In this document: piece after piece, positions 35,929 through 48,480 of the stretch
Layout: every line of letters begins with the position of its first letter
How positions within the stretch are numbered: the stretch's first letter is position 1
Assembly: GCA_963082975.1 (NCBI GenBank)
Contig: OY720344.1
Location: 71,514,546-71,578,545, forward strand
Length of the DNA stretch: 64,000 nucleotides
Reading direction: 5' to 3'
From: Labia minor
Lineage: Eukaryota; Arthropoda; Insecta; Dermaptera; Spongiphoridae
Translations under genes and position numbers: made by a program
Notes under the pieces: model-generated
What the model saw: the letters and a program-made list of their open reading frames with translations, nothing else
Databases searched by the model: none
Told to the model about the DNA's origin: nothing

Positions 35929-36679
35929 TGTAATATTTTAATTTATAAATATTTTTATATATTATATATAATATATAAAAATAAATATAAATCGATTTTT
36001 TAATTAATAATATTTCTAAAATAATCGAGATTCGCAGAAGAGGGGAGTAAGGTGAACAAAGTACTTGAGGGGTCGATTGGTAGGTTCTGGGTGCGTGGAG
36101 GACATTCAAGAAGGAATCGTCTTGGTGTGCGGGCTTACCTGTGAGTGTGACCCTTTTCCCTTCCCCGCTGCACGTCTGGCTTATACTCAGAGGAGTGCGT
36201 ATATATATTTGGTTTAAAAGTGATTATTTGTGAAGTGTTACAATAAAATTTATATTATTTATCAAACAATATTAAATTAAGTGTTAATTAGAATTTATAT
36301 TTATACTTATCAATTAATAAGTAATATAAATTCACAAGTTAAATAGTGTTAAGTGAAGATTAAAACTAAGTCAAGAAATCAAGTTAATTGGATTGGTGTT
36401 ATAAATAAATAAGTTATTTTTATAGAATTAAACTATATTGTATTATATTAAGAGTAAATATTTATAGTTGTTAATTTTAGTAATATATTAGTTAATCAAT
36501 TATTTGTATGTATAAAATATATTAAATTAAGTGTATCATTTTAGTTATAAGGATTACAACTAAATGTTAATTTAAAATTTTATTAATTTTTTTATTATTA
36601 AATCAAATAATTTAATAATATGTACATTAATAAAAGTTAGTGGTGTCTTAATTTAACAACAATTTTTTCCCACATTACA
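35929..36679 (+). repeat. 3' LTR
   Basis: 751 bp, TGTAATATTT ... CCCACATTACA, with 5'-TG/CA-3' termini. Confidence 0.9.
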
Positions 36680-36683
36680 ATAA

Positions 36684-37188
36684 CAATTAAAAAAAATAAA
36701 TAAATAAATCATTGTATATCATTATTTAATAATTTATTTTGTGTTAAAAAATATATTATATTTATTTTCGTGAATTAAAATGGATATTTTTTAAACATAA
36801 TCCATTAATCCAATTCATTTTTTCAATTAAAAATTATTATTCATTTATTAAATTGTTTAGGATTTTTTTTTGTTTGTGTTTTGTTTGTTTGTTATTTCAA
36901 TAATTTAAATTCAACCCCCTTGTTTTATAACTAAAAGCGCAGTGATGTTTCATGATAAGTAAATTAAGAACCCATGGAAAATTAACTTTACCTATGTTCA
37001 ATCCTGTGTTTGTAACAAATTAACAAATGTAAATTAGCCTTAATGTGTGATACCTAAGGTCAAAACATGTCAATCCCTTCTATGTATTTAAATTATCCAT
37101 TAGGATTAAGTAATTCTAACATTGATCTACAACCACCAATCAAAGCTCAATAGAAAACATTACACATCTAATTTTCAAATGATAATAA
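36684..37188. other. AT-rich spacer
   Basis: No gene or repeat recognised. Confidence 0.45.
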
Positions 37189-37520
37189 AAAATCTGGAGC
37201 GTCTCCACTCGACTATCTCGCAAATTTGAATTGGATTAATTAACATATATTGTCTTTAAATTAAATTTAATAAATTAAATTATAAACTATACAATTAATA
37301 AATAATATTTATTAAACCAGGGCGTGTGACCGCACCATGTCACGTGCTAAAATTGCCAGTCAACGTGTTAAAAAATTAATTCTGGTACTTTCAGCGATTC
37401 AATCAAGCTGAAATTCTATATATAGCAGTTTTATACAATTTTTAATCATGTGAAAAACTATCAAACATATATCTTTATTTTTAAGGTCAGTTTAGACGAA
37501 AAAAATGAAAACGTGGTAGA
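37189..37520 (-). repeat. Family B dispersed repeat, partial
   Basis: Starts TGGAGCGTCTCCACTCGACT, has CTTTCAGCGATTCAATCAAG then CTGAAATTCTATATATAGCA and TTTTTAAGGTCAGTTTAGAC, in the same order (inverse) as the copy at 45.5-46.1 kb. Confidence 0.85.
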
Positions 37521-38224
37521 TAGTAAAAAGTACAAAAAAAAACAATAACAATTTCTTCTAAAATAAAATAGATAGATAAAAAACAATGACCAATAACAGA
37601 AATAACTTCTAGTGTTTAAATCAGAGAATTTAGTCCTAATTTATATTTACGATGGTATTATTAAGCTTCTTATAGGTGAAATAAAATTTAAATATAAACA
37701 ATGCTGATTTTATAGTATGGTAGCTTTTCTTTTGTATGTTGGTCGTAAAATCTTTGCTTTATTTTTTTCCTTTTGATTTATTGATCTAAAGGGATTCATT
37801 TAATAGATATTATTCAAGGAGTATAAATATTTCAGTCTGACTAAGCGTTTCTTTAGTAGAATAGAAATTAAACATTCATATACCAATATACATATATATA
37901 TTTATAGCTCTATTCCGGCAAATTTCATCAAATTATTATTTATAATAATATAAATCAAAGATATCCAAACTTTTTGCCCCAAAAGCTCGATTGGGAGTTA
38001 TAGAGGTCCACATGATAAAGCGAATGGAAAAATTTAATTGTGATATACCCTATATTAACTAACATTAGATTTTTATAGCTCATTGAAAATACAACCACGA
38101 ATCCTAAACAAATATGATAAAAATCCAGTATAATTGTATAATATTTTATTTAAGCCTTTTTTATGATACATTTTAATATTTAGTTACATATAAAACAAAT
38201 AAAAATAACAATTATTTAATTATT
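37521..38224. other. AT-rich spacer
   Basis: No gene recognised. Confidence 0.4.
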
Positions 38225-38615
38225 TATCAGGCCCGTTTTGGGTATAGTCCTCTCCCATTTCTTTCCAAATTTCTCTTCTGTCATTTAAATTATACCAACT
38301 CTTGTGATGTCTTCCTTGTCATCTTTTTCTCTCGATAGGCCACCATTCCGTCACTACCTTCGTCCATCTTTCGTCGTTTAGCCTTGCTATGTGACCTGCC
38401 TATTTCCATTTTAATTTTCTTATTACTTTTGTTATATTTTGTAATTGTGTTTTATTGTATATATATTCACATTTATGACTATTTTTTTCTTTTAATATCT
38501 AGGATGCTCCTTAATTTAGCCCTTCTTGTCGTCTCTAGTTTATTAGTTATTTTTTCTGTAATGGGCCATGTTTGAGCTCCATGTAATAAAATTGGTACTA
38601 CATATTTTTTAACAA
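38225..38615 (-). pseudogene. LINE reverse-transcriptase C-terminal fragment
   Basis: Minus strand reads V-V-P-I-L-L-H-G-A-Q-T-W-P-I-T-E-K then R-R-A-K-L-R-S-I-L-D-I, the hG-x-x-T-W and R-x-x-L-R-x-I-L signatures of a LINE RT tail. It is from a different LINE than the Helitron-carried one, and stops interrupt it. Confidence 0.7.
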
Positions 38616-39519
38616 AAATTTATTTTGGAAATTAGGTCGAAATTACAAGAAGAATCAACTTGGTATGGAAGAAATTTTGGTCACAGCCAACGGGCCAAAT
38701 TTCGCCCGCGACCGAACTAAAATTGAAAAAAAAAATAATTAAAAAATGTTTTATCCTTTTAGTGAGTTGAAAATAAAATTAACAATATCATTTCAAACCA
38801 ATGTAAGTACAAGAAAGTAAAACAGTACAGGTAACTTCATCATCTTTTATTTAATAATGAATCTCCAAGGCGTGAATATAATTTAGACCTAATGTAATTC
38901 TGGGTCTTAGATTCGACACCACTAATCTAAATATATACTAAATTTGTTTTCCATGACACTTCAAAGAGTTAAAAAAAGAAAAAGAAAAAACGAACAAACA
39001 AATGGATAGATGATACTTTCATTTTTAGAATAATACATAAAAAATCTATTTCACTAAGTTGTATAGAAACCTTCATAACGCTGTATGAACTTTTATGTAT
39101 AATGATAAAAATTCCTGGTTTCATCCGTACATTTGTTAAATGGTCCACAAATAATGACTTTCCTCCAACTTATATTATAATAATGTATAATAAACCAGGG
39201 TGGAGTTCTCTAGACACTGAGGGCGATGCATTCGTCCATAGATCATCAAAGTTTATCCAAAATGCTATCCACAGGCTGGTTCCTTTTTGATTTATAGCAC
39301 AATCATTCGCCATATACGCTTACTAATCGGTGAAATAAAGTCATGCAAGGTTTTAAATGGAGAGAGAAATTATCCATATTACACTATGAAAATTTATATT
39401 CAAAATATACATTAAAATTTTAAATAATTTAAATAAACATCTATTTATAATAATATTAATTGCTTGATATTAAAAGAATTAAAAATAGAACTAAATAAAC
39501 AAGAAGCAACTCTTTACAG
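38616..39519. other. AT-rich spacer with an unassigned 62-codon frame
   Basis: Frame 39102-39290 (+) begins with ATG, but nothing in it is recognisable. Confidence 0.35.
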
Positions 39520-39780
39520 GTTGAGAAAAATGTATGTATGTGTGTGTGTGTGTTACGCAAAAACACTTTGAGCTAGAATAATGTTATTTGGTAAAGTTCA
39601 GTTGAAAAATCATTAATATGTAAACTGAGATGCAATGAAGAAGGAGAAATAGTATAAACTTTTTAATAGAAATGGATGACTATGTATTTAGTTGGAGTTA
39701 ATTGAAGACTGGGAGGAAGAATTGTGTAAAAATGTGGTTGTGCAACAAGCAAATATTTTGGTAGATAGAAAATTCAGGAA
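39520..39780 (+). repeat. Family B fragment followed by a LINE tail fragment
   Basis: GGTTGAGAAAAATGTATGTA plus a GT run and TTACGCAAAAACACTTTGAG match family B. From ~39690, AAAATGTGGTTGTGCAACAA and GGTAGATAGAAA match the LINE tail ends. Confidence 0.5.
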
Positions 39781-42064
39781 TATTTTAAATTAATTTTTAA
39801 AGATTTCAATAATTCCATATACTATGCTTAATTCAGTAATAATATTACAATTCAATCAATATTATGATATCGTTTAGTAATTATTGTTATTTATAGTGAT
39901 AAGTATATTATATGTTTTTAATTTATCATCATCAATTTATTTCAATCATTAATTCGATTAAACATAACTTCATATCATAATATTTTATTAGAAAAGTTTA
40001 TTTGGAAAATAATTATAAATCAATTCACATGTATATACTTACAATAAAGATATATTCAAAATTTTATTTTTATATATTTAAATATGTATTCATGATAGTA
40101 AACTCTATTTATCTCATAAGGTATAAATATTACATGAACAGAATAATGAACAAGCATGATCACGTAAATGAAACTTTAACCCTTAATGGATATCTCGTTT
40201 AAATATATCCATATAGGGTTTATTAGACATATTAGAGTTGTTCTTTGATATAATTATTAGTAAGAATTTAATTAAAAATTTTTGTTGTTTATATTAAAAA
40301 GAAGTTGATTTTTATGTATTTAAATTTCACAAAATATAATTAATCTAATACTTATTTTAGATTAATTATTTTTGTCTGAAGTTTGATTAAAATATTAACA
40401 CTGATATTTCTAATGTTTAACAATCTGTTCCAATTTTCAGCCAAACAATAATCATCATTAATCATAAAATTAATCAAAAAATGATCCAATAAATTGTATA
40501 AAATAAATTAATCAATATTCGAAAACCTCGAAATAGAAAAAACTGTAAAAATTAAATTTTGTAAAGTGGTCGGGATGTAGAGAAGAAAAATATCTAAAGT
40601 TTTAAATCCGATTGTGTTAAAACTCTTATCAAGGATCATTTTCTAAATTCATTTTAAAATAATAGTAGTAATATAATCATATACAGAATATCGGTTGCAT
40701 AAATATCAGGAGACATGTTTTCCTAGAGAGGGGATTTAAACATGCTTATCTGTTAATATAAGTACATATAAACATATATAAATAATAATCACTAATAAAT
40801 TTTTTAACTCTAAACTCATACCTTAACTCATTTCAAATTTTTAATAGTCAATAAAAATTTATTATTTTTTTAACAGTTGTCGATAAAATCTTAAATGAAT
40901 GAGAAGTAGAGTATAGTTATAGTACTTATATTAATAACCACTTGGTAATAAAATTTAAATTTATCACTAGACATTAAAGACTAGGATTTTCACAATTTAT
41001 AATAATTCTAAAAGAATATTTTTATTTTTCAATAAATATGAAACTTTTTATGTAATGTACCATAAATGAAAACTTAGAAAAGGTGATGTTGATACATTAA
41101 TTATCGTAATTTATTGGATACGGTCAAACAGTTTGGTATTTTTTTTATATTATTTAGCTTCTTAATCTTTCAAATAGATACAGGTGTTCTTTCATTCAAT
41201 TTGTATTTTCCTTCGTTCTTACAATTTTTCTTTTGTCTGCTCTTAATCAAGCCCCCTGAAAGATTTTGCAGAATGATCTTCGGAAGACGGTTATCATATA
41301 TTGTTTCCATAATCTGTCCAATATCATCTACTACCATTAACCCATTCAGTTATATCTTTTATACCGCTTCGCTTTCTTAGTTCTATTTAGTTTAGAACAT
41401 GATTTAATTACTTAATTATTCAACTATCAGAAAAGCAATTTATGACTTAGTGATTTTCATCAAAATTCTATAGAACTTATGGCAGAATGAGATTTGACAA
41501 CCCTCTTGTAGAAAACTTTACTTGGATTTCACACGATATACTACTCACTTCTAATTCACCTCATGACACTAACTATTCATATTTTAATTCAACACCTAGT
41601 TATACAAATATATGATATAAATCAGTGTCAAAAAGAAAAGTTCAAATTTAGCAACCAAAATGTCATTTGTGTTTTGTTTGTAAACAATAAAACATGAAAA
41701 TAACAAATAAGAAAAATAAAATGATTTTTTGGTAATTGTTAACAAAACGGGAAGCTTCATGGATTTGGTTGAAACTTTTCCAGAGGGATTCCGTGTATGA
41801 TTCTAAACAACTTTTTCAGATACATTTTTTCTCGGTCGCTTTTAGTTTAAAAGATACAAATAATTAATTTTTGTATGTATTTGCACCATTAAAACTGACT
41901 GTCACCTCAAGTAAACAATTACCGATTTTTTTTTTATTATATTTAATTTAATTATGAAATTATTAATGGAATATAATGGATAATTAATAAATAATTTTTA
42001 AACATCTTATAAAACAAAAATTAACAGATTATAAATGAATATATATTATCAGATTTATCCGGGA
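39781..42064. other. AT-rich spacer, no gene recognised
   Basis: Frames at 40002-40202 and 41114-41380 (+) are compositionally biased and without recognisable motifs. A possible old dispersed repeat lies at 41750-41870. Confidence 0.4.
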
Positions 42065-42250
42065 TATAATCACGTATGTTTGTGAGATTCTTTTCTCGAC
42101 GTTTCGGCACCCATTTTGGCGAGATGTTATTTAGGCGGGAATATTTTTGGGTTTCTGGGTCTTAGTCTGTGTGACCAAGAGTCGATATCGGGATTTTGGG
42201 TTGATAGGTTGGGTGATTTTGGACTTGCTGTGTTGTTGTAAAGCTCAGAA
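42065..42250 (-). repeat. Family D repeat
   Basis: TCTCGACGTTTCGGCACCCA and ACCAAGAGTCGATATCGGGA match, in inverse, the copy at 30.4 kb. Confidence 0.6.
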
Positions 42251-42887
42251 GAATCCTGGGCACTATCACTGACACTGACACGTCTGCACATGACAACAGT
42301 TCGAGGCTCACTGATCTATTTTAGTCAGCTTTCTCAGAATTGTTATGAATTAATTTTAAATCTTAAATCTAAATGACCTTGACGAGCTTCGATCCCTCGA
42401 ACTCAAGTTCGGCAGACCAGGTTTAAACCCTCCTGGTTCAATGAATACTTGCATGTAAAAAAAAATTCCTAGGTCATCTTAGTAGTTAAAGATAAATCTA
42501 ATCAATCATAAGGTTTCAATAAATTACATTTTAAATCCACTTTCAGCATTAAATCTATTCTATTTACCTTGATATGAGTAATTAAGATAAACATATAATG
42601 GTTCAAAAGGAAAATTCAATATAGTATATTTTTTATTATATAATAATAATAATATAAATATTTCTCTCACATCTATGTAATAAACGAATTCTTGTTTAAT
42701 CAAATGTCATTTCCCAATTGGTTTTTCTCAAAACCTCCTAGCAGTTCTTACCAATTTCTTCATTTATTTTACGATTATATTTTTAAAAAGGTCATGAAAT
42801 TTACCTTTGGGCAATCTTCGTTATGTTGCCATCTATTACTTATATATTTAACATGTAAAGATACCAATGTATTTAGTGCATTTGTAA
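42251..42887. other. AT-rich spacer
   Basis: No gene recognised. Confidence 0.4.
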
Positions 42888-42990
42888 CTCCCTAAAGCAC
42901 ACGTGGAAGCTCCTGTGGCAGGTTCCATGGCATTAGCGGGGGTGCTTTTGAAAATTGGGGGCTATGGACTAATGCGAACCTTAAAGTTAG
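42888..42990 (+). pseudogene. NUMT: fragment of mitochondrial ND4
   Basis: Read in frame it gives [14 protein letters not shown], then [16 protein letters not shown], the very conserved core of NADH dehydrogenase subunit 4 (proton-translocating membrane helix region). Only ~34 codons are present, without neighbours from the mitochondrial genome. Open, so recent or too short to have decayed. Its G-rich composition contrasts with the AT-rich flanks. Confidence 0.9.
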
Positions 42991-43251
42991 TGGAGGTTGA
43001 AGCCATGAAGTATTATATAATACAATTATAATAATATATTAATTTATTAAAATATATTTAATTTCATCAGACATACAAACTGGTCACTAAATATTTATCT
43101 ATTTTACAATTTACTAAAAAAAATGTTACAAGTTAAATTCTTAAGTATCTTCTCTCTCGATTCAACTTCATCATTGTCAATCAATTTATAGATAAAAGGT
43201 CTTTCATTATAATCTTCTAGATTTTATTTTTTAGATATGTATAAATATATC
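42991..43251. other. AT-rich spacer
   Basis: Nothing recognised. Confidence 0.4.
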
Positions 43252-43261
43252 ACGTATGTGT

Positions 43262-43264
<3 letters not shown>
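43252..43264. repeat. LINE target-site duplication, left copy
   Basis: ACGTATGTGTAAT, repeated at 43757-43769. Confidence 0.85.
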
Positions 43265-43309
<45 letters not shown>

Positions 43310-43756
43310 ATAAGGAGGGGAAAATCCACGCGGACACCCCGCTGTAAGTTGGTGTTCCAACGGGGTAGTGCCGGACTCTAACCGGCTAAAAACCCCCCCT
43401 TTTTTGGACCTTTGCAGGTGCCCCCCTGGAACCACCGTAAGGTATTACTTCAGGGGGGAGGCCCATCTACCCTCGGGGACCTGTTAGGATCCGCTTACAC
43501 GCATCGGCGACCGCGCGCCAGTTCTCTGGGCTGCCCAGCATTAACCCTATCAGGTTTTCAGGCGACGGTTCCTCGCCTAGCTCCAATGCAAGTCGACTTC
43601 TCAGTCGACACCATCTTCCGCATTCAAACAGGAGGTGTTCGGCAGTCTCGGGTACCCGGCACAGACCACACCGACCGTCGATCGTCTTCCCAATCCTCGT
43701 GAGGTACGCACCGAAGTCCCCATGGCCAGTGAGGATCTGAGTCAGATAAAAGTCCG
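43265..43756 (-). mobile_element. 5'-truncated LINE (I/R1/Jockey-like) with poly(A) tail
   Basis: A 42-base T-run at the left is the poly(A) tail on the minus strand. It is preceded by a GC-rich 3' UTR and an open C-terminal coding part. Perfect 13 bp target duplications flank it (43252-43264 and 43757-43769). GC content is far above the surroundings. Intact target sites, open frame and long A-tail show a recent, dead-on-arrival insertion. Confidence 0.92.
43467..43756 (-). CDS. LINE ORF2 C-terminal end (partial, 96 codons)
   Basis: Reads D-F-Y-L-T-Q-I-L-T-G-H-G-D-F-G-A-Y-L, then C-G-L-C-R-V-P-E-T-A-E-H-L-L-F-E-C, a CCHC-type cysteine-histidine motif (C-x2-C-x7-H-x4-C) after the RT (and RNase H where present) in I, R1 and Jockey-group LINEs. 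It ends with a TAG at 43467-43469. The N-terminal part, including RT and endonuclease, is missing by 5' truncation, so it makes no working protein. Confidence 0.88.
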
Positions 43757-43769
43757 ACGTATGTGTAAT
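43757..43769. repeat. LINE target-site duplication, right copy
   Basis: ACGTATGTGTAAT. Confidence 0.85.
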
Positions 43770-45029
43770 ACATCAGTTATTTAAATATCTCTTCCACTGT
43801 TAATTTTTAGCATAGAAAAGCTCAACTAATGTTTCTTCACAAAGAGCGGTTGCATAAATTAAAGGGACAAAACAACATTTCAGAAAATATTACTTATATA
43901 ATGCGGCAAAAAAATATCTGATGGTTTTGAAAATTTATAAAATATTTATTGTTTCACAAAAAAAAGATAACGCTTTATTATTTAATTTTAGTTGTTTTGG
44001 CATTTATAATTCTTATTCCCACCCTATATATTATTTACATATATAAATTCAATTATCCGCACATATATATATTTATATAATAATCAAAATATACATTACT
44101 CTTTTTATATTTTAAATTTTTCAAACAAAATATCTTTTGATGTTGAAATCCTCTAAAAATGATTAAATTTGCAATTGTTCCTTTTGAAGAAAATAAAACG
44201 CGATTCCCTTTAAAAAAAAATTCACTCACTGTTGTTTGGTTTCATCTCATAACAATAGAATTATATAATCATACATATAAAAAAATGAAATTGTTCGTGT
44301 TCTTCTAAAGCATAGAGGCTTAAAATGTTAATAAATCACATTTATATATTCAATAATTTGTAATTTTCCACAGATAAGATTAAAACAATTTCTTTCACAA
44401 TGTCCATGTATACAAGCTAAGAGAAGTCTTAATGGAGCCATTCAGGTTTATGGAATATGTTGAGTGCATTTATTTTTGTACAAATTTGAAAAATAAAAAA
44501 GGGTTATTTTGAAATGATAGCATATAGCAAAGTGTATAGAACAAAGAACAAAGATTGAGATTTATATGACTTACTTTTTAAGGAGAAAGGCTATTAAATA
44601 ATAATATAAGCTATTTAAATAGAATTTTATGGATATAATTTGAAAGAAAAGAAGTCGTTAAATAGAATAATGGACTTAATAATTGGTATATTAAATTAAA
44701 AATTCAACGCAATGAAACTGATAAAAAAAGAATAAGTAGTTCATGTAGTAACTCTTTGCTTCAATAGTAATAAAGTAGTTGAATATATATGTATATAAGT
44801 TTCCTAAATAATATTTATAATTAATATAATGTTTAATTTTTTTAAAAAATGGCATTTTTAAAAGATTAAAATTATTTTAATATTTTTAAATTTATATCTA
44901 GAAAGAAGAGGGCTTATTGAGATTGCAATTATTGAGAAAATATATGTTTGTATGTCTGAAATCACAAAAATTTCAATTTTATATCAATTTTTCTGAATTC
45001 TAAAAAATAAATTTTTAAAAGTGATATGA
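43770..45029. other. AT-rich spacer
   Basis: No gene recognised. Confidence 0.4.
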
Positions 45030-45450
45030 TATTTTTTGCCGACCGACGATTTTTACATATCTCCACGAATCATGCATTTTGTTAACAAAAAAAAAGTATT
45101 TTTAACATGATATCTCTCCATCTGTCCGTGTGTGTGTCCATATGGACGTGTACAGGTTGAACGGCTGAACTGATTTTGATAAAAAATCTGGTATATTTAC
45201 TTAATGCATTAGTAGCATGAATTCATTAACCGGAAATTTACAAAGTATTAATTTTATATTCATTGTCAGAAAATATTTTACTTAAAATAATATAATTTAG
45301 TCATTTTAATTCAAGTTTTAAGATTATTTTTGTTTTGATACTTTATATATATATACACTAATAATGTTGTTTGGAAATTAATTTATTTAAAATCGTCGGT
45401 CGGTTCTGTGCCTTGCAACAGCTCATTTTTACCGATCGACGATAGGAAGG
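45030..45450 (+). repeat. Family A fragments
   Basis: 45035-45240 carries the start and middle blocks with a reduced microsatellite. 45370-45450 carries the 3' terminus CGTCGGTCGGTTCTGTGCC and then a start block GATCGACGATAGGAAGGGAA. A diverged or rearranged copy. Confidence 0.7.
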
Positions 45451-45479
45451 GAAGATATTGTTTTATTTATTGTATTTTT

Positions 45480-45590
45480 ACTATATCGTAAGGGATAGTA
45501 TTGCGATCACGAAAATTTTCGATGTTGAGATTTTGATGTTTTTATACGTTTTGAAGGTTCCTGAATCATTTTCACTAAGGTTGAGAAAAA

Positions 45591-45635
<45 letters not shown>

Positions 45636-46105
45636 AACCAAGATTACGCAAAAACGATTTGAGTTAGAATGATGAAATTTGGTACATGAGCATTATTCAA
45701 AATTCGTAGTTTTCTATCAACTTTTGAGAAATGTAGCTCAACCGGAAGAGGATCATTACATACAACGTTTTTATTTTTTTCGTCTAAACTGACCTTAAAA
45801 ATAAAGATATATGTTTGATAATTTTTCACATGATTAATAATTGTATAAAACTGCTATATATAGAATTTCAGCTTGATTGATTCGCTGAAATTACCAGAAT
45901 TAATTTTTGAACACTGCAAATCTCACGCGCCAACATGTGACGTGGTGCCATCAACAAAAAGCCAAACATGCGCTGGTTTAATATTTATTATTTATAATTT
46001 ATAATTAATTAAATTTAATTTAAATATAATATATTATGTTATTTAATCCAATTCAAATTGCGAGATAGTCGAGTGGAGACACTCCAGCTAATTTATCTTT
46101 AAGAT
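45480..46105 (+). repeat. Family B dispersed repeat, reference copy
   Basis: Order of blocks: ATAGTATTGCGATCACGAAA, AGGTTGAGAAAAATGTCTG, a GT microsatellite (45594-45631), ATTACGCAAAAACGATTTGA, a TATATATAGAATTTCAGCTT block, and GCGAGATAGTCGAGTGGAGA at the 3' end. Other copies at 37.2, 54.5 and 55.9 kb. Confidence 0.88.
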
Positions 46106-46109
46106 CGAG

Positions 46110-46375
46110 AAATAAAAATATATCATTTAATTAAGTTTATCATATTTTTCATAATACAATTAATAGGAAAATAATAGTGAAAATCTTGTGGAGACCTATT
46201 GAAAAACAACCGGTTGGTAGACCAAAGTTGCCGTGGATAGAAAATATAGAGGGACATGAGGTGGTTAGGGTAGAATAGGAGTTTGATTGAGGGAAATAGA
46301 ATTGAGACATATGGAGGAATATGATTAATGCGGCTAAGAATCTTCAATAATGTCATTAAGATAAGTAGATAGAAT
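46110..46375 (+). pseudogene. LINE ORF2 C-terminal tail
   Basis: Contains blocks equivalent to W-R-P-I-x-K-Q-P-V-G-R-P-K and, near the end, GGAGGAATATGATTAATGCG-GCTAAGAAT, then a GTAGATAGAATAGATAAT tail. Stops interrupt it. Confidence 0.65.
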
Positions 46376-48344
46376 AGATAATATATATATATAGAATACT
46401 TCAAAAAAATTTTCAATTTGAATTATAATCTAGAGCCATAGTCGTTTGAGTTTCATGAAAACAAAAAAAAAAAAAAAAAAAAAAAACCGAGGAGAATTTA
46501 ATTAAGATTTTATTATATTTTAAGAGATATATAATCGATTGAAAGATATAAGTTTCATATAAACGGAAATTGGACTTATTTGTTAACCAATCTTAATTAA
46601 AATGAGTTCACTGTATGTATTCATTGCAATGGTTCGTGGTTCGGTATAAATGGCGATTAAGCAGGCAAAGTATCAGGTCAATGGAAAAGCTTACTGGATT
46701 CCGGAAAATCCATTTTTAGACTGAAAACGATTCGAGACATATCCGATTAGAGATAATTCAATGGATGTCATCGATTGGAGAGTATCAATAGAGTGAATGA
46801 ATGCAAAACCCTTAGAAAAGAATTTAAAAAATACATTAGTGTCATTCAATGCAAAACTCTCACAGAAGAAGAATTTTTAAAAAAATCTATTAGCGCTGTT
46901 CTTTTTAGATGATAGATTAATAGTGAATAGAATAAATAAAGTTTGAACGTTTTAATTTTAGTTATATTGAAATATTCTATATAAAACAAATAAATAATTG
47001 AAAACTATGATTACATTATATATGTAATTAATATTAAAATAGTTCATCTTTACAATATTATTTTGTTAATGTTTATGTTTAATATCTATTTTATCTATCT
47101 ATCTATCCCACACAACATTACTCAATTTTATATTTTAAAAAGCTTTTCCAAATTCTAAATAAATAAATAATATTTTATAATTAATTATTATTAAACTAAT
47201 CGTCTTATATGTGTAAAACAAATTAAACTTTATAACTTAAAAATCAAAATGTATAATGGGTAGTAGTATTTATAGTATATAAAAAAATATTATTAATTTT
47301 ATAATTTATAAACAGATATTAGCTTATTTATATGATATGGTATATATGAAAGAATCAAGTCGGTTACTGACTAAGCGTGATAAAGACATTGTATGATCAA
47401 TACAACGGAACCTACGAACCTATCTCTTGATTTTTTTTATTTCAAATAAAGTATAAAAATTATTTTTATATAGATAATTGGATAAAGTAAATTAATATAT
47501 TTATACATTGATTCGATTGTAAAATAGAAAAATAGTAAAAATTGTAAGTATTAAAGTACAAGGAATGTCAAATTTTTAATTCTTTCTTATTAAAAATAAA
47601 ACTCTAGTATAAGGGAAATTAAAAAAAAATATCTCTAATCATGATCAAATATAATAATTGAGATGTTCGTTGCTCAATTAATTAGAAAACTTTTTGAATA
47701 AACATATTTCATAATTTTATGTATAAAATAATTCCTATATTCATATATTTAACTTGGACTCGGCGCTAAATAGAGTCACGATAATTAAATAAGCTTTTCG
47801 TATGAACGTAAAGTGAAGTGTAGGTAATTTAATGCAAATTAAAACATTATATTTGGCATATTTAAGACAGAAACCGAACGAGGGACACAAGCACTTCTCA
47901 CGTCTAACTGTATAGTTGTTGGAAGGTATAATAACATCATTTTCAAATTTCTAAGATAACCTATGCATTCGTAATAAGTTCCAATGGGAATTATGATTAT
48001 CATTTATGTAATTTATAATATACAAGACATATAGAAAATATATATTATAACTTGAAAATTTAATTTAATTTTTTTTATTTAATCATTTTTGACATAATAA
48101 TATTTGATTTCAAATATAATAATAATTTTTGTTAACAATTCTTTTTTGAGGAATGAAACATTTTTAAATAAAAAGGCAATAACAAAAAATAAAATTAAAA
48201 ATTAGAATTGTTTTATTCTATATAAATCAATGGGGGTTTGTTTCCTTTTTTATAAAAATATTTAACTTAATAATCCTTAATAAATATTACATATATATAT
48301 GTATATATACATATATATATATATTTCCTTTTTATTTACTTATC
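46376..48344. other. AT-rich spacer with a 26-base A-run at about 46462
   Basis: A less AT-rich block at 46650-46870 contains AATGCAAAAC[C/T]CT[T/C] twice (about 46801 and 46848). No gene recognised. Confidence 0.4.
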
Positions 48345-48480
48345 TTCTTCAATTAGAAAGTTCGTAGGCGCACCAACCTCATTAACTTATCTGTCTTTAT
48401 TTTAATGCACCTCCATCCAATTTTTATCTTCTCCAGATTCCCTCACCTTTATATCGAAGGCTAACTGCATCTAAGTTTTA
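48345..48480 (-). pseudogene. LINE 3' coding tail fragment
   Basis: The minus strand reads V-R-E-S-G-E-D-K-N-W-M-E-V-H and ends near A-P-T-N-F, paralleling the R-E-M-G-E-D-R tail at 32.8 kb. Confidence 0.55.

Larger units (their letters stand above)
33482..36679 (+). mobile_element. Ty3/gypsy-like LTR retrotransposon, broken copy (fossil)
   Basis: Two long direct repeats begin TGTAATATTT, and the right one ends CCCACATTACA. A purine tract AAAGGGAGGAATAG lies just before the right LTR. The element is flanked by ATAA on both sides (33478-33481 and 36680-36683), a plausible but low-complexity 4 bp target duplication. The interior holds an integrase C-terminal segment, so the family is Ty3/gypsy-like. 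The interior is much shorter than in a complete element and most of gag-pol is not present: the copy is broken. The two LTRs look almost identical by eye, so insertion was recent. Confidence 0.85.

Noticed and set aside
43412-43702. 96-codon plus-strand open frame
   Set aside because: Shadow of the LINE coding end, which lies on the opposite strand and has clear family motifs.
45594-45632. GT microsatellite as an independent feature
   Set aside because: It is the internal microsatellite of family B; other copies have an AC/GT run at the same place.
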